Shown here piece by piece: positions 51,212-59,414 of a stretch of 64,000 nt of DNA. The stretch covers positions 1 through 64,000 of the forward strand of contig NZ_LABY01000053.1 in the NCBI RefSeq assembly GCF_001043975.1. Direction: 5' to 3'. The stretch is from Methylobacterium variabile. GTDB lineage: Bacteria > Pseudomonadota > Alphaproteobacteria > Rhizobiales > Beijerinckiaceae. Position numbers and translations under genes: made by a program. Each line of letters opens with the position of its first letter. Position 1 is the first letter of the stretch. The notes under the pieces are model-generated. The model searched no databases. It was given only the letters and a program-made list of their open reading frames with translations, and was not told where the DNA came from.

Positions 51212-52096
51212 ATGACCGACCTCCGCCTCCGCCGCAGCGTGCTCTACATGCCGGGCTCGAACCAGCGCGCCCTCGAGAAGGCGCGTACGCTCGCGGCCGA
51301 CGCGCTCATCCTCGACCTCGAGGACGCCGTCGCCCCCGACGCCAAGGACACGGCGCGCGAGCAGGTCTGCGCCGCGGTGCGCCAGGGCGGCTACGGCGAG
51401 CGCGAGCTGATCATCCGGGTCAACGCCCCCCAGACGCCGTGGGGCGAGGCGGACCTGCGGGCGGCGGTGGAGGCGAAGCCCGACGCGATCCTGATGCCGA
51501 AGGTCTCGTCCCCGGCGGTGCTCGAGAACATCGCCGACCGCCTCGAGGCCCTCGACGCCGCGCCCGGGATCAAGGTCTGGGCGATGATCGAGACCCCGGC
51601 GGCGATCCTCAACATCCAGTCGATCGCGGCGGCGCGGCGCAACCCGGGCACCCGGCTCACCTGCTTCGTGCTCGGCACCAACGACCTCGCCAAGGACACT
51701 TGGACCCAGATCGTCCCGGGCCGCGCCCCGATGATGCCGTGGCTGATGACGGCGCTCGCCGGCGCCCGGGCGGAGGGCCTGACCATCCTGGACGGCGTCT
51801 ACAACAACTTCTCCGACGTCGAGGGCTGCCGCGAGGAGTGCCGCCAGGCGCGCATCCTCGGCTTCGACGGCAAGACGCTGATCCATCCGAGCCAGGTCGA
51901 GCTCGCCAACACCGCCTTCGCGCCGACCGAGGACGAGGTCGCGGTCGCCCGCAGCGTGATCGAGGCCTTCGACCGGCCCGAGAACGCCAAGCGCGGCGCC
52001 ATCCAGATCAACGGCCGCATGTTCGAGCGCCAGCACATCGGCATGGCCCGCCGCGCCGTCGCCTGGGCCGAGGCCATCGCGGCCCGGGGGCAGTGA
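51212..52096 (+). CDS. CitE-like CoA-ester lyase (HpcH/HpaI superfamily)
   Basis: A 294-residue lyase of the CitE group, relatives of malyl-CoA lyase. RRSVLYMPGSNQRALEKA, ALILDLEDAVAPDAKD (metal Glu/Asp), WAMIETPAAILN and GFDGKTLIHPSQV are the family landmarks. It could cleave or hydrolyse L-malyl-CoA or a related ester, for example as in the (S)-malyl-CoA thioesterase branch; methylotrophs have several such proteins. ATG 51212 has GGGGA upstream; an earlier ATG at 51191 adds seven residues. Confidence 0.88.
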   Translation: MTDLRLRRSVLYMPGSNQRALEKARTLAADALILDLEDAVAPDAKDTAREQVCAAVRQGGYGERELIIRVNAPQTPWGEADLRAAVEAKPDAILMPKVSSPAVLENIADRLEALDAAPGIKVWAMIETPAAILNIQSIAAARRNPGTRLTCFVLGTNDLAKDTWTQIVPGRAPMMPWLMTALAGARAEGLTILDGVYNNFSDVEGCREECRQARILGFDGKTLIHPSQVELANTAFAPTEDEVAVARSVIEAFDRPENAKRGAIQINGRMFERQHIGMARRAVAWAEAIAARGQ

Positions 52097-52187
52097 GGCC
52101 CGGCGAGGTTCTGAGGCGGCGCGCAGGCCCGCCTCGGCCTGCGCCCCGTGCGGGCTTGACCCTCGGATAGTTGCAGTGCACAAATTG

Positions 52188-52203
52188 TTAAGGAACATTT
52201 AAC
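52188..52203 (+). promoter_or_regulatory. CtrA box TTAA-N7-TTAAC
   Basis: TTAAGGAACATTTAAC matches the CtrA consensus (TTAA-N7-TTAAC) with no mismatch. It lies 123 bp before the start of the hypothetical gene at 52326, in a short AT-rich stretch of a GC-rich region. A TTGAC at 52156 could serve as a -35 element. CtrA itself is encoded at the end of the window. Confidence 0.65.
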
Positions 52204-52325
52204 GCGTGGTCTCCGGGAGTTTCCGGGACCGGCGCGACTCTCCGGCCCGGCCGCCTTCGGGCCGCACCTGGGCGCCCTCTGCTTCCCGGCGCCGCTCCCT
52301 CGACGTTGATGCGACGGAGACCGCC

Positions 52326-52682
52326 ATGCGTTGCGCGCCGCCCGCCTTCGAGACCATCTTCCGCATCCCCGGCGAGCACCGCCTGGAGAGCGCCGGCATG
52401 CTCGGCCGCGGCGGCCGGGTGTTCGGCATCTGCTGGTTCCACCAGGAATACGACCGGCTCGACCGCCTGGTCGCCCGCTACGAGACCTACGACGAGGTCG
52501 GGGCGGATGGTGCGCCGCGCTGCGGCTGGCGCCGCTACGACGAGGCGGGGCACCTCACCCTCGGGCACGAGGTCGGCATGCGCTGGGCCGCCCTGGTCGA
52601 GAGCCTCTCCCGGCGCGAGGCCGAGACGGCCCTCCAGCACCCGCTGGCGCAGGCCGCGGATCTCACCCCCGTCCCGGCCTGA
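52326..52682 (+). CDS. Hypothetical protein downstream of a CtrA box
   Basis: A 118-residue protein I do not recognise. It has AFETIFRIPGEHRLESAGMLGRGG, then FGICWFHQEYDRLDRLVARYETYDEVG and a charged helical C-terminus. No signal peptide or membrane helix. The perfect CtrA site upstream suggests cell-cycle control. A strong hairpin follows the gene. Confidence 0.55.
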   Translation: MRCAPPAFETIFRIPGEHRLESAGMLGRGGRVFGICWFHQEYDRLDRLVARYETYDEVGADGAPRCGWRRYDEAGHLTLGHEVGMRWAALVESLSRREAETALQHPLAQAADLTPVPA

Positions 52683-52742
52683 GGGCCTGCACAGCCCAAG
52701 CCCAGGCCCTCCCCGCCCGCCGGCATCAATCTCTCGTAACCT

Positions 52743-52778
52743 CGCACGCGGAGCGGCTCCGCGGCCGCTCCGCGTGCG
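52743..52778. terminator. Strong bidirectional hairpin
   Basis: A perfect 15-bp stem (CGCACGCGGAGCGGC with its complement) and 6-nt loop sits between genes that converge (stops at 52682 plus and 52785 minus). It lacks a T-run but is the strongest hairpin in the area. Confidence 0.6.
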
Positions 52779-52784
52779 GGTGCC

Positions 52785-53189
52785 TCAGCGCGCCGGCTTC
52801 TTGGCCGGGTCGGCCGCGGGCGTGATGCTGCCGGTCTGGGTCACCTTCTCCTTCGCTTGGTCGAGGCGCTTGGTCAGGGAGGCGAGGTCGCGCTGCGTGG
52901 TGGCGAGCTGCGCCTTCGCCTTGTCGCGGGTCGCGCCGAGCTGGGCGATCTCGTCCCGCGTCGCGGCGATCCTGGCCTGACGGTCGCGCAGCTCGGCCTC
53001 GACGTCCTGGAACTGCTTGAAGCGCGCGGCGAGGGCGTCGCGCTGGCTCTCAGTCTCCGTCAGCTGGGCCTGGAGCGCGCTCCGGCCGGAGGCGGCGACG
53101 CCGTAAGCGCTCCAGCCCGACAGGGCACCGAGGCCGAGGAAACCGGCCACGAGGGCGGCGGGAGTGGGGCGGAACCGCAGGGGACGCAT
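52785..53189 (-). CDS. Single-pass membrane protein with periplasmic/cytoplasmic coiled coil
   Basis: A 134-residue protein with a hydrophobic N-terminal helix (LVAGFLGLGALSGWSAYGVA) and then a heptad-type coiled coil (LTETESQRDALAARFKQFQDVEAELRDRQARIAATRDEIAQLG and onward). The Pro/Lys tail ends TPAADPAKKPAR. The arrangement resembles short septum- or envelope-associated coiled-coil proteins. No specific family recognised. Confidence 0.6.
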   Translation of the reverse strand: MRPLRFRPTPAALVAGFLGLGALSGWSAYGVAASGRSALQAQLTETESQRDALAARFKQFQDVEAELRDRQARIAATRDEIAQLGATRDKAKAQLATTQRDLASLTKRLDQAKEKVTQTGSITPAADPAKKPAR

Positions 53190-53438
53190 CGGCAGTCCTC
53201 GTCACAGACGGGTGGGGCCGCCGCACGGCGGCCGAGGAGGTCCCGAACCCGGGATCACGACTGATCCAGACGATGACGGATCTTCGTTAACGACGCCTTG
53301 CTGCGATTCGCCGTTCGAAACCTTAATGGAACATCACCTGTATCGGTGATTGCCAACCCATCAGGTCACGGAATTCTTAACCTCCGAAATGTTAGTCCTT
53401 GATGTTAGAACTTAAGCGAGCCAGGAGAGTGGGCTTCG

Positions 53439-54704
53439 ATGAGGCGGCCGTTCGTCCGTTTCCGCCGCGACCGCCGCGGCAGCGTGGCGGTGATCATGGC
53501 GCTCGCGATGATCCCCGTGACCTTCCTGGTGGGTGCCGGCGTGGACTACGCCCGCGCCACCGCCGTCAAGGCGAAGATCCAGACGGCCACCGACGCCGCG
53601 GTGCTGGCGGTGATCCGCGAGGTGCCGACCCTGCGGGCCGACGCCGATTTCCAGAGCCGCGCCAGGGCGTTCTTCGACGCGAGCTTCCCCCCGCAGGCGG
53701 GCGTGACGGTGACGCGCTTCACGCCGACCCGGGCCGGCACCCAGGTGACGATCACCGCCACCGCGCAGGTGGAGATGACCCTCGGCCGCCTCATGCATCC
53801 GGATCCCCTGGAAGTCAGCGGCGCGTCGCAGGCGATGTCCGGCGGCAAGGCGGTCGAGATCGCGCTGGTGCTCGACAATACCGGCTCGATGAACGATTCC
53901 GGCAAGCTCCCGGCCCTGAAGCAGGCGGCCAAGGATTTCCTGAGCTACCTCGACAAGGTCGTCGTCAGCCGCTCCGACGCCAAGGTCGCCCTGGTGCCGT
54001 TCTCCACCCAGGTGAACCTCGGCACCACGGTCACGAGCGCGGGCTGGCTGAGCTACACGAAGGTCGGCTCCGTCACGAGCGCGACCTGGAAGGGTTGCAT
54101 CACCGACCGCGACCAGCCCTACGACGTGCAGGTCCCGAACGCGGAGCCGACCGGCGCCGGCGCCTATCCGGCTGACAAGTGCAGCTCGTCCTCGAACGGC
54201 GTGCCGACCCTGACGGCGATCCGTCCGCTCAGCACCGATTACGGCGCCCTCGGCACCGCCATCGACAGCATGACCGCGGGCGGCAACACCAACGTCACCA
54301 TCGGGGTGGCCTGGGGCACCGAGGCGCTCACGCCCTACGGCCCGCTCAGCACCGCCACGAGCCTCTCGAACGATCGCGTCACCAAGATCATGGTCGTCCT
54401 GACCGACGGCCTGAACACGGCGAACCGCTGGAACACCGCCTGCACCGGCAACTGGTTCGCCGATCTCTTCTCCGGCTGCGTCGACGACAGCGTCATCGAC
54501 GCCCGCACCCTCTCGGCCTGCACGGCGGCGAAGAATGCCGGGATCACCATCTACACGGTGCGGGTGATCGACGGAAACGCGAGCATGCTGAAGTCGTGCG
54601 CCAGCAAGGACGGGTTCTTCTACAACGTCATCACGGCGGACGACCTCAAGCCCGCGTTCCAGAGCATCGGCAGCTCGATCGCGCAGTTCCGGCTGACGCA
54701 ATAG
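53439..54704 (+). CDS. Tad-type pseudopilin/von Willebrand protein (TadG-like)
   Basis: A 421-residue exported protein. The N-terminus RRDRRGSVAVIMALAMIPVTFLVGAGVDYARA is a TadE/TadG-type pilus segment, with one membrane helix. From about residue 135 a VWA domain follows: IALVLDNTGSMND (MIDAS, D-x-T-G-S), VVLTDGLN and a C-terminal helix with DLKPAFQSIGSSIAQFRLTQ. Several Cys pairs suggest disulfides. The role is pilus assembly or surface adhesion. No other tad genes are adjacent. Confidence 0.85.
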   Translation: MRRPFVRFRRDRRGSVAVIMALAMIPVTFLVGAGVDYARATAVKAKIQTATDAAVLAVIREVPTLRADADFQSRARAFFDASFPPQAGVTVTRFTPTRAGTQVTITATAQVEMTLGRLMHPDPLEVSGASQAMSGGKAVEIALVLDNTGSMNDSGKLPALKQAAKDFLSYLDKVVVSRSDAKVALVPFSTQVNLGTTVTSAGWLSYTKVGSVTSATWKGCITDRDQPYDVQVPNAEPTGAGAYPADKCSSSSNGVPTLTAIRPLSTDYGALGTAIDSMTAGGNTNVTIGVAWGTEALTPYGPLSTATSLSNDRVTKIMVVLTDGLNTANRWNTACTGNWFADLFSGCVDDSVIDARTLSACTAAKNAGITIYTVRVIDGNASMLKSCASKDGFFYNVITADDLKPAFQSIGSSIAQFRLTQ

Positions 54705-54734
54705 CCGCGGCGCGGCCCGGCCGAGCGCGACCTG

Positions 54735-54763
54735 TTGACACGCGCGCTGCGTTGCAGCATCGT
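54735..54763 (+). promoter_or_regulatory. Candidate promoter of the phasin gene
   Basis: TTGACA at 54735-54740, then 17 bp, then CATCGT at 54758-54763. The -35 is perfect and the -10 is poor (three matches). It lies 62 bp upstream of the phasin start and is offered as a candidate only. Confidence 0.35.
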
Positions 54764-54825
54764 GTTTGCTGCGTCGCACAAATCCTCACGGGCGGCGCGC
54801 GTTGCGATTGCCAGAGGGAACGCCC

Positions 54826-55212
54826 ATGAGCAGCACCCAGAAGCCCTTCGAGATTCCCACCGAGATGCGCGACTTCGCCGAGAAGGGCGTGCACAACGCC
54901 CGCACGGCATTCGGCACCTTCCTGGGCACCGCCCGCAAGCTCGCCGAGACGGTGCAGTCCTCGACCAACACCTCGCAGACCGGCATGGGTGCTGCCGTCA
55001 CCCGCGGGTTCGACTACACCGAGCAGCACGCCAGCGCGACCTTCGACCTCGCCGAGAAGCTGGTGCGCACGCGCGACGTCAAGGAGGCGCTGGAGCTGCA
55101 GGGCGAGTACATGCGCAACCAGATCAGCGCGCTGCAGACCCAGGCGAAGGAGTTCGCCACCCTGTCCGAGTCGATCAAGGCCGACCTGAACAAGACCGAG
55201 GCCAAGGCGTAA
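54826..55212 (+). CDS. Phasin family protein
   Basis: A 128-residue phasin. Phasins coat polyhydroxyalkanoate granules. The N-terminus PFEIPTEMRDFAEKGVHNARTAFGTFLGTAR and the C-terminal ELQGEYMRNQISALQTQAKEFATLSESIKADLNK are typical of the phasin_2 type. All-helical, no Cys. AGAGGGA precedes ATG 54826, a good ribosome site. A second, phasin-like gene follows at 55633. Confidence 0.92.
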   Translation: MSSTQKPFEIPTEMRDFAEKGVHNARTAFGTFLGTARKLAETVQSSTNTSQTGMGAAVTRGFDYTEQHASATFDLAEKLVRTRDVKEALELQGEYMRNQISALQTQAKEFATLSESIKADLNKTEAKA

Positions 55213-55632
55213 GGTCTCCCGTCCCCGGGGCCCGCGGGCTTCGCCTGGGAACAGTACCGGCGACCCGGTCTCATCGATCGCCTTGCGCCCGGAGCGCCGT
55301 CTCCGGGCCGGATTGTTCTTGCACGAGACTCCACCGGCGTGCCGGGACCGGCGCCCGTGCGCGCGATCGCCGGCTGTTCCGTTCTTCGGGCGGCCTTCCC
55401 GCGGATGAGCGTGGGGCGGCGTCCCGTGCCCTGACGAGGGGATGACATCGGCGGCGCGCTTCGGCGCGTCGCGGATGGCCGCGCGGCATCGCCCGCGCCG
55501 ACCTGCCGGTGCCCCGGACCAGCCTGCCGGCGCTCCGGCTTCGCGCGTTAGCCCTCGCACGGGGCGGGAGCGACGCGCTCGCCAGGCGCCGCGCCAGGGA
55601 CGCGGCGTCCGCCAATCCGAGGAGGCCGAGTC
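55213..55632. other. Intergenic region between the two phasin genes
   Basis: These 420 bp contain no convincing gene on either strand, only short frames of arginine-rich composition. GGCGGCCTTCCCG-like GC-rich stretches could hold promoter or terminator signals, but none could be defined. Confidence 0.4.
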
Positions 55633-56457
55633 ATGACCATCCGCCGCACCGACAAGACCCGCAAGCCGACCCGCCGCGCCCCCGTCCGGACCGCGGCGCG
55701 GACGGATGACAGCGCCAAGTCCGGAGACCTGCCGAAGTCCGGTGAACTCCCCACGTCCGGAGAGCTGGCCGAGACCGCCGACGTCGAGCCGGAGGCGGGT
55801 CCCGGGATGCTCGCCGCGACGGACGAGGCCGATCAGCCCGGCGCCGCGCCGGCCGCAGAGGCGTCCGACGACGCCCAGGGCGCGCCGGAGGAGGCTTCGG
55901 AGGACGCGTCCACGGAGGAATCCTCGGAGGACGAGGCGACCGACGCGCCGGAGACCGCCATTCAGGAGCCTGCCGCCGAGCAGGACACGCCGGCAGCGAT
56001 CGACGAGCCGGTCGCCGAGGACCTCGCGGCCGACGGCCGCACGGAGCCGGCAGCGCAGGAGACCACCGTTCAGGCGGCCGAGGCGCCTGCCGAACAGCCG
56101 CCGGTTCCGGCCGCGGAGTCCGTGTCCGAGGCACCCGCCGCCGCGCCGGAGGCCGGGGCCAAGCCTGAATCGACGTCCAAGGCCGGGGCGCCGGGCCGAG
56201 AGGAGGTTCCGCTCGCAGCCATGCAGGGCTTCATCGAGATCAACGGCCGGGTGGTGGCATTCCTGCAGGGCGAGAGCCAGGCGGCCCTGGCCTTCTGGCA
56301 GGCCGCGCTCACCGCCCGCACCCCGAGCGACCTCGTGCAGCTCCACGCTGCCGAGGTGAGCCGGGCGTTCGACGCCGCCCTCGCCTGCTGGACCGACCTC
56401 GCCCGCCGCATGGGTCGGTACAGCGTTCTCGCGCCGCTCCAGGCCCGCGCCGCCTGA
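55633..56457 (+). CDS. Phasin-like protein with long acidic low-complexity N-terminus
   Basis: A 274-residue protein in two parts. Residues 1-30 are basic (RRTDKTRKPTRRAPVRTAAR). Residues about 30-200 are disordered and rich in Ala, Glu, Pro and Asp, with repeated GELP/SEDA motifs. The C-terminal 75 residues (AMQGFIEINGRVVAFLQGESQAALAFWQAALTA) form a phasin-like helix pair. It follows the ordinary phasin gene, and may also bind granules. The start ATG 55633 has GAGGAGGCCGAG upstream. Confidence 0.72.
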   Translation: MTIRRTDKTRKPTRRAPVRTAARTDDSAKSGDLPKSGELPTSGELAETADVEPEAGPGMLAATDEADQPGAAPAAEASDDAQGAPEEASEDASTEESSEDEATDAPETAIQEPAAEQDTPAAIDEPVAEDLAADGRTEPAAQETTVQAAEAPAEQPPVPAAESVSEAPAAAPEAGAKPESTSKAGAPGREEVPLAAMQGFIEINGRVVAFLQGESQAALAFWQAALTARTPSDLVQLHAAEVSRAFDAALACWTDLARRMGRYSVLAPLQARAA

Positions 56458-56585
56458 CGCCGCCCATCGGCCGGCATCCTCACGGATGCCGGTGCCGGCA
56501 CTCTCACGGGTGCCGGCCTTCCGCGGCGCACCGACCCGACGCGTGACGGGGTCGGCTCACGATTGGCTCACGCAAGGAGACTGGG

Positions 56586-56840
56586 ATGTTGGACGCTTGG
56601 TACGCGACGGCGATGCTCGCCATGGAATCCCAGAAGGTGATCGAGCTCCGGCTCGTCAAGCTGGCCTGGGGCGGCGTCGCCGGCCAGGTCGAGGCGCAGC
56701 GCATGGTCAGCGAGAAGATCGGCGCTGCCCTCGAAGCAACCGGGACCCTGCTCGGCGGCGGCACGCCGGAGGCGGTCATCGACCGCTATCGCGAGCACGT
56801 CCGCAACAACGTCGAGCGCCTGTCCGCGCCGACTAGTTGA
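56586..56840 (+). CDS. Small hypothetical protein of the phasin cluster
   Basis: An 84-residue helical protein, MLDAWYATAMLAMESQKVIELRLVKLAWGG, then GQVEAQRMVSEKIGAALEATGTLLGGG. It looks like a short helical granule- or membrane-associated protein. ATG 56586 follows AAGGAGA, a strong ribosome site. Overlaps the convergent gene (56833) by 8 bp. It fits the phasin neighbourhood, but the function is unknown. Confidence 0.7.
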   Translation: MLDAWYATAMLAMESQKVIELRLVKLAWGGVAGQVEAQRMVSEKIGAALEATGTLLGGGTPEAVIDRYREHVRNNVERLSAPTS

Positions 56841-57159
56841 TCGCGCAGAACCCCGCGCCGGAGCCGAAGACCCGACCGGTGCACCAGGGCTTGGCCGGGA
56901 CCGGCGCCGGCGCGGGGGCAGCCTCGCGCCGCATGACGGGCGCGGTGGTGCCGGTCGTCATCGGCTCCGGCCCACCGGCCTCGACCGCCGCCGTCTGCAC
57001 CCGCGGCGGCTCCTCCGGCGTGTGGGACGGAGCGTCGTGGCTCCGGGCAACGAAGACGGTGCCGCGCCGGCCCTTCGCCTCGGCGGGTGCAGAGGCCGCG
57101 AGCGCCGATACCGCGACCCCACCAAGGGCGACCAGCCCGAGCACCAGACCTGCACGCAT
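56833..57159 (-). CDS. Exported hypothetical protein with C-terminal disulfide motif
   Basis: A 108-residue protein with a signal peptide (VLGLVALGGVAVSALAASAPAEA), a Pro/Ala-rich disordered body, and a C-terminal PWCTGRVFGSGAGFCAIN with two Cys 12 residues apart. No family recognised. The 3' end overlaps the preceding gene by 8 bp. Confidence 0.6.
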   Translation of the reverse strand: MRAGLVLGLVALGGVAVSALAASAPAEAKGRRGTVFVARSHDAPSHTPEEPPRVQTAAVEAGGPEPMTTGTTAPVMRREAAPAPAPVPAKPWCTGRVFGSGAGFCAIN

Positions 57160-57344
57160 CGCGTCACCCCTCCTCCACCGCCGCGCACCGCCGCGCGCGG
57201 GCGACCGGATACGGGACGAGCTTCGCCCGGCGGCCCTCAGCCGCGGCTTAAACCGATCGACGGCATTCGACGGATCCAGGCGGTTTCACCGGACGAGACC
57301 CGGTTGTTCGCTCCGGGCGATCGGGGCGCGATCTCGGCTCGGTC

Positions 57345-58232
57345 TCAGCGCTTGCGCAGCCACAGGCTGGTCTCGAAGGCGCCCGGCGGCAGGGGCAGGC
57401 GCGTCAGGACGCCATCAAGGGACCAGCCGGTCCGCATCGCGACGTAGCGGCTGGCGAAGAGCGGGGCGTAGGCGCCGCCCTGGAGGAGCGCCCCGACCAT
57501 CAGTTGCTCGTTGTAGCCGCGCCAGGCCCATTCCTCGGGATAGGCGTCGGGCAGGAACACGTCGTGCAGATGCACGATGACGCCGGCGCGAAGGCGCGGC
57601 AGCACGTCGAGGATCAGGCGGTCGACATCCGTGCCCGGCATCGCCACGTGGCTCGAATCGATGAACAGCACGTCGCCGGGATCGAGGGACGAGGCGGCCG
57701 CCGCATCCTCCGGCCCGAACAGGCGCGCCGCATGGCGCACGCCGAGGCCGGCGAGCGGTGCCCGCGGCGCCGGATCGATGCAGGTGATCGCGGTGGTGAG
57801 GCCGCCGTCGCGGACGGCTTGCGCGAGGAAGCGGGTCGAGTGGCCCGAGCCGATCTCGACGATGCGGCCCGGCCGCTCCCGCCGCACCAGGGCATAGGCC
57901 GCCGCCGCGTCGAGGCGCGGGAACCAGTCCTGGGTGAACCGCGCCGGCCGCTCGCCGACGAGGCCTGGGCCGCCGGCAGCGATGCGGTCGAGGTCCGGGG
58001 CGAACGCCTCGATCGCCGCGAGGACCGCCCGGAACTCCGGCTCGGCCTCGGAAAAGATCGGGCGGAGGGCCGGGTAGCCCTCCGCCCGCGCCGCACCGGC
58101 ATGCCGGTACGGGATCAGGAAGCCGCCGGACGGCAGGCCGAGCAGGGTGCCAAGACCGAGCCCGGCCCGCCGGAGGCGGACGCGCAGGCGGGTGCGGGCG
58201 CTCTGGCGCTGCCCACCTGCGGCGCGGCTCAT
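57345..58232 (-). CDS. Class I SAM-dependent methyltransferase
   Basis: A 295-residue protein with a SAM-binding core: RIVEIGSGHSTRFLAQAV (motif I), ITCIDPAP and DVLFIDSSHVAMPGTDVDRLILDVLPRL. HLHDVFLPDAYPEEW looks like metal or substrate contacts seen in small-molecule or lipid-modifying methyltransferases (class with HDVFxP). An ATGA overlap couples it to the flippase-like gene upstream. The substrate may be a lipid or glycan, which is an inference from that partner. Confidence 0.82.
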   Translation of the reverse strand: MSRAAGGQRQSARTRLRVRLRRAGLGLGTLLGLPSGGFLIPYRHAGAARAEGYPALRPIFSEAEPEFRAVLAAIEAFAPDLDRIAAGGPGLVGERPARFTQDWFPRLDAAAAYALVRRERPGRIVEIGSGHSTRFLAQAVRDGGLTTAITCIDPAPRAPLAGLGVRHAARLFGPEDAAAASSLDPGDVLFIDSSHVAMPGTDVDRLILDVLPRLRAGVIVHLHDVFLPDAYPEEWAWRGYNEQLMVGALLQGGAYAPLFASRYVAMRTGWSLDGVLTRLPLPPGAFETSLWLRKR

Positions 58233-59278
58233 ACCGCCTTGCGCACCTGCGCGTCGCGCAGGTCCGGGGTGATGCCGGGGCCGTCGACGGGCGGCGGCGG
58301 CACGGCGGCGGGGGAGCGCGCCTTGTTCCGCAGGGCGTCGGCGAGGCGACCGCGCTCGAACAGCAGCACCACGGCGATCGCCAGGGCGAAGGGCACGAGC
58401 AGGTAGAACAGGCGGAAGATCAGCACGGCGGCGAGCACGTCGGTCTTCGGCAGGTCCGGCATCGCCGTGATGAAGACGAGCTCGAACACCCCGATGCCGC
58501 CGGGCGCGTTGGAGACCAGCGCCACCGAGAACGAGGCGAGGAACACCGCCAGCACCACGAGGAAGCCCGGATTCCCGACCTCCGGCAGAGCGAAGTAGAT
58601 GATGCCCGCCGCACCCAGCAGCTCCAGGGGGGCGGCGATCAGCTGGCGGCCCATGATGTTGGGGCGGGGATACTCGATCTTGAACGAGCGGATGTGGAGC
58701 GGCCGCAGCTGCAGGATCGAGCCGATGACGTAGAGGGCGACGAAGCCGAGCAGGCCGGCGCCGACGAGGCGGGCGGTGGTCGGGCTCGCCAGCATCGACG
58801 GCAGCAGGCTGCTGACGCGCTGCAGCAGCTCGGGCTCGAGCGTCAGAACCAGGCCGCCGAGGAGCGCGGTGCCGAGGCCGAAGGTGAAGGAGCACAGCGC
58901 CACCAGCACAGCCACCTGCGCGGCGGTGAGCCCCTTCGAGGTGTAGGCGCGGTAGCGCACCACGGCGCCCGAGAACACCGAGGCGCCGATGTTGTGCGAC
59001 AGCGCGTAGGTGGTGAACGAGCAGACCGAGACGAAGAGCCAGGAGATGCCCTTCACGCCGAGATGCAGCAGCGCGATCCGGTCGTACCAGGCGAGCGCCC
59101 CGTAGGCGACCAGGGTGGAGAGGACCGCCAGGGCGTAGCGGTGCGGCGGGATCGCCGCGAGGCTGGCCTTCACGTCGGCGAAGGACAGCCCCTTGAGCAG
59201 GTGCCACAGCAGGTAGACCGACACGACGACGGCCCCGAGGCCGATGACCGGCCAGATGAACTCTTTGATCTTCTTCAT
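58229..59278 (-). CDS. LPG synthase/UPF0104-type flippase-like membrane protein
   Basis: A 349-residue integral membrane protein with about eight helices of the UPF0104/lysylphosphatidylglycerol synthase N-terminal family (YbhN-like). YALSHNIGASVFSGAVVRYRAY and FSVALVSNAPGGIGVFELVFITAMP are characteristic. It lacks the cytosolic aminoacyl-transferase domain of MprF. Probably a lipid flippase. Start ATG 59278 precedes a first helix; an upstream ATG at 59374 adds a basic leader. Confidence 0.85.
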   Translation of the reverse strand: MKKIKEFIWPVIGLGAVVVSVYLLWHLLKGLSFADVKASLAAIPPHRYALAVLSTLVAYGALAWYDRIALLHLGVKGISWLFVSVCSFTTYALSHNIGASVFSGAVVRYRAYTSKGLTAAQVAVLVALCSFTFGLGTALLGGLVLTLEPELLQRVSSLLPSMLASPTTARLVGAGLLGFVALYVIGSILQLRPLHIRSFKIEYPRPNIMGRQLIAAPLELLGAAGIIYFALPEVGNPGFLVVLAVFLASFSVALVSNAPGGIGVFELVFITAMPDLPKTDVLAAVLIFRLFYLLVPFALAIAVVLLFERGRLADALRNKARSPAAVPPPPVDGPGITPDLRDAQVRKAV

Positions 59279-59414
59279 CGCGGTCTCGTCGCGTCCCCAT
59301 TCTCGCGCGCGCTTCTGCCCGACCCTGCGGGTGACCGCAAGGACGGTTCCGGCGCGCGCCGTCCCTCCTTTCATGGGATCGTGACGGTTTCGTGCCGACC
59401 CGCGGTCAGGCGCG

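Noticed and set aside
53380-53438. CtrA box upstream of the TadG-like gene
   Set aside because: TTAA/TTAG half-sites occur, but none at 7-bp spacing.
55442-55636. Short Arg-rich frame between the phasin genes
   Set aside because: Arg/Ala/Pro composition and lack of ribosome site point to a spurious frame.
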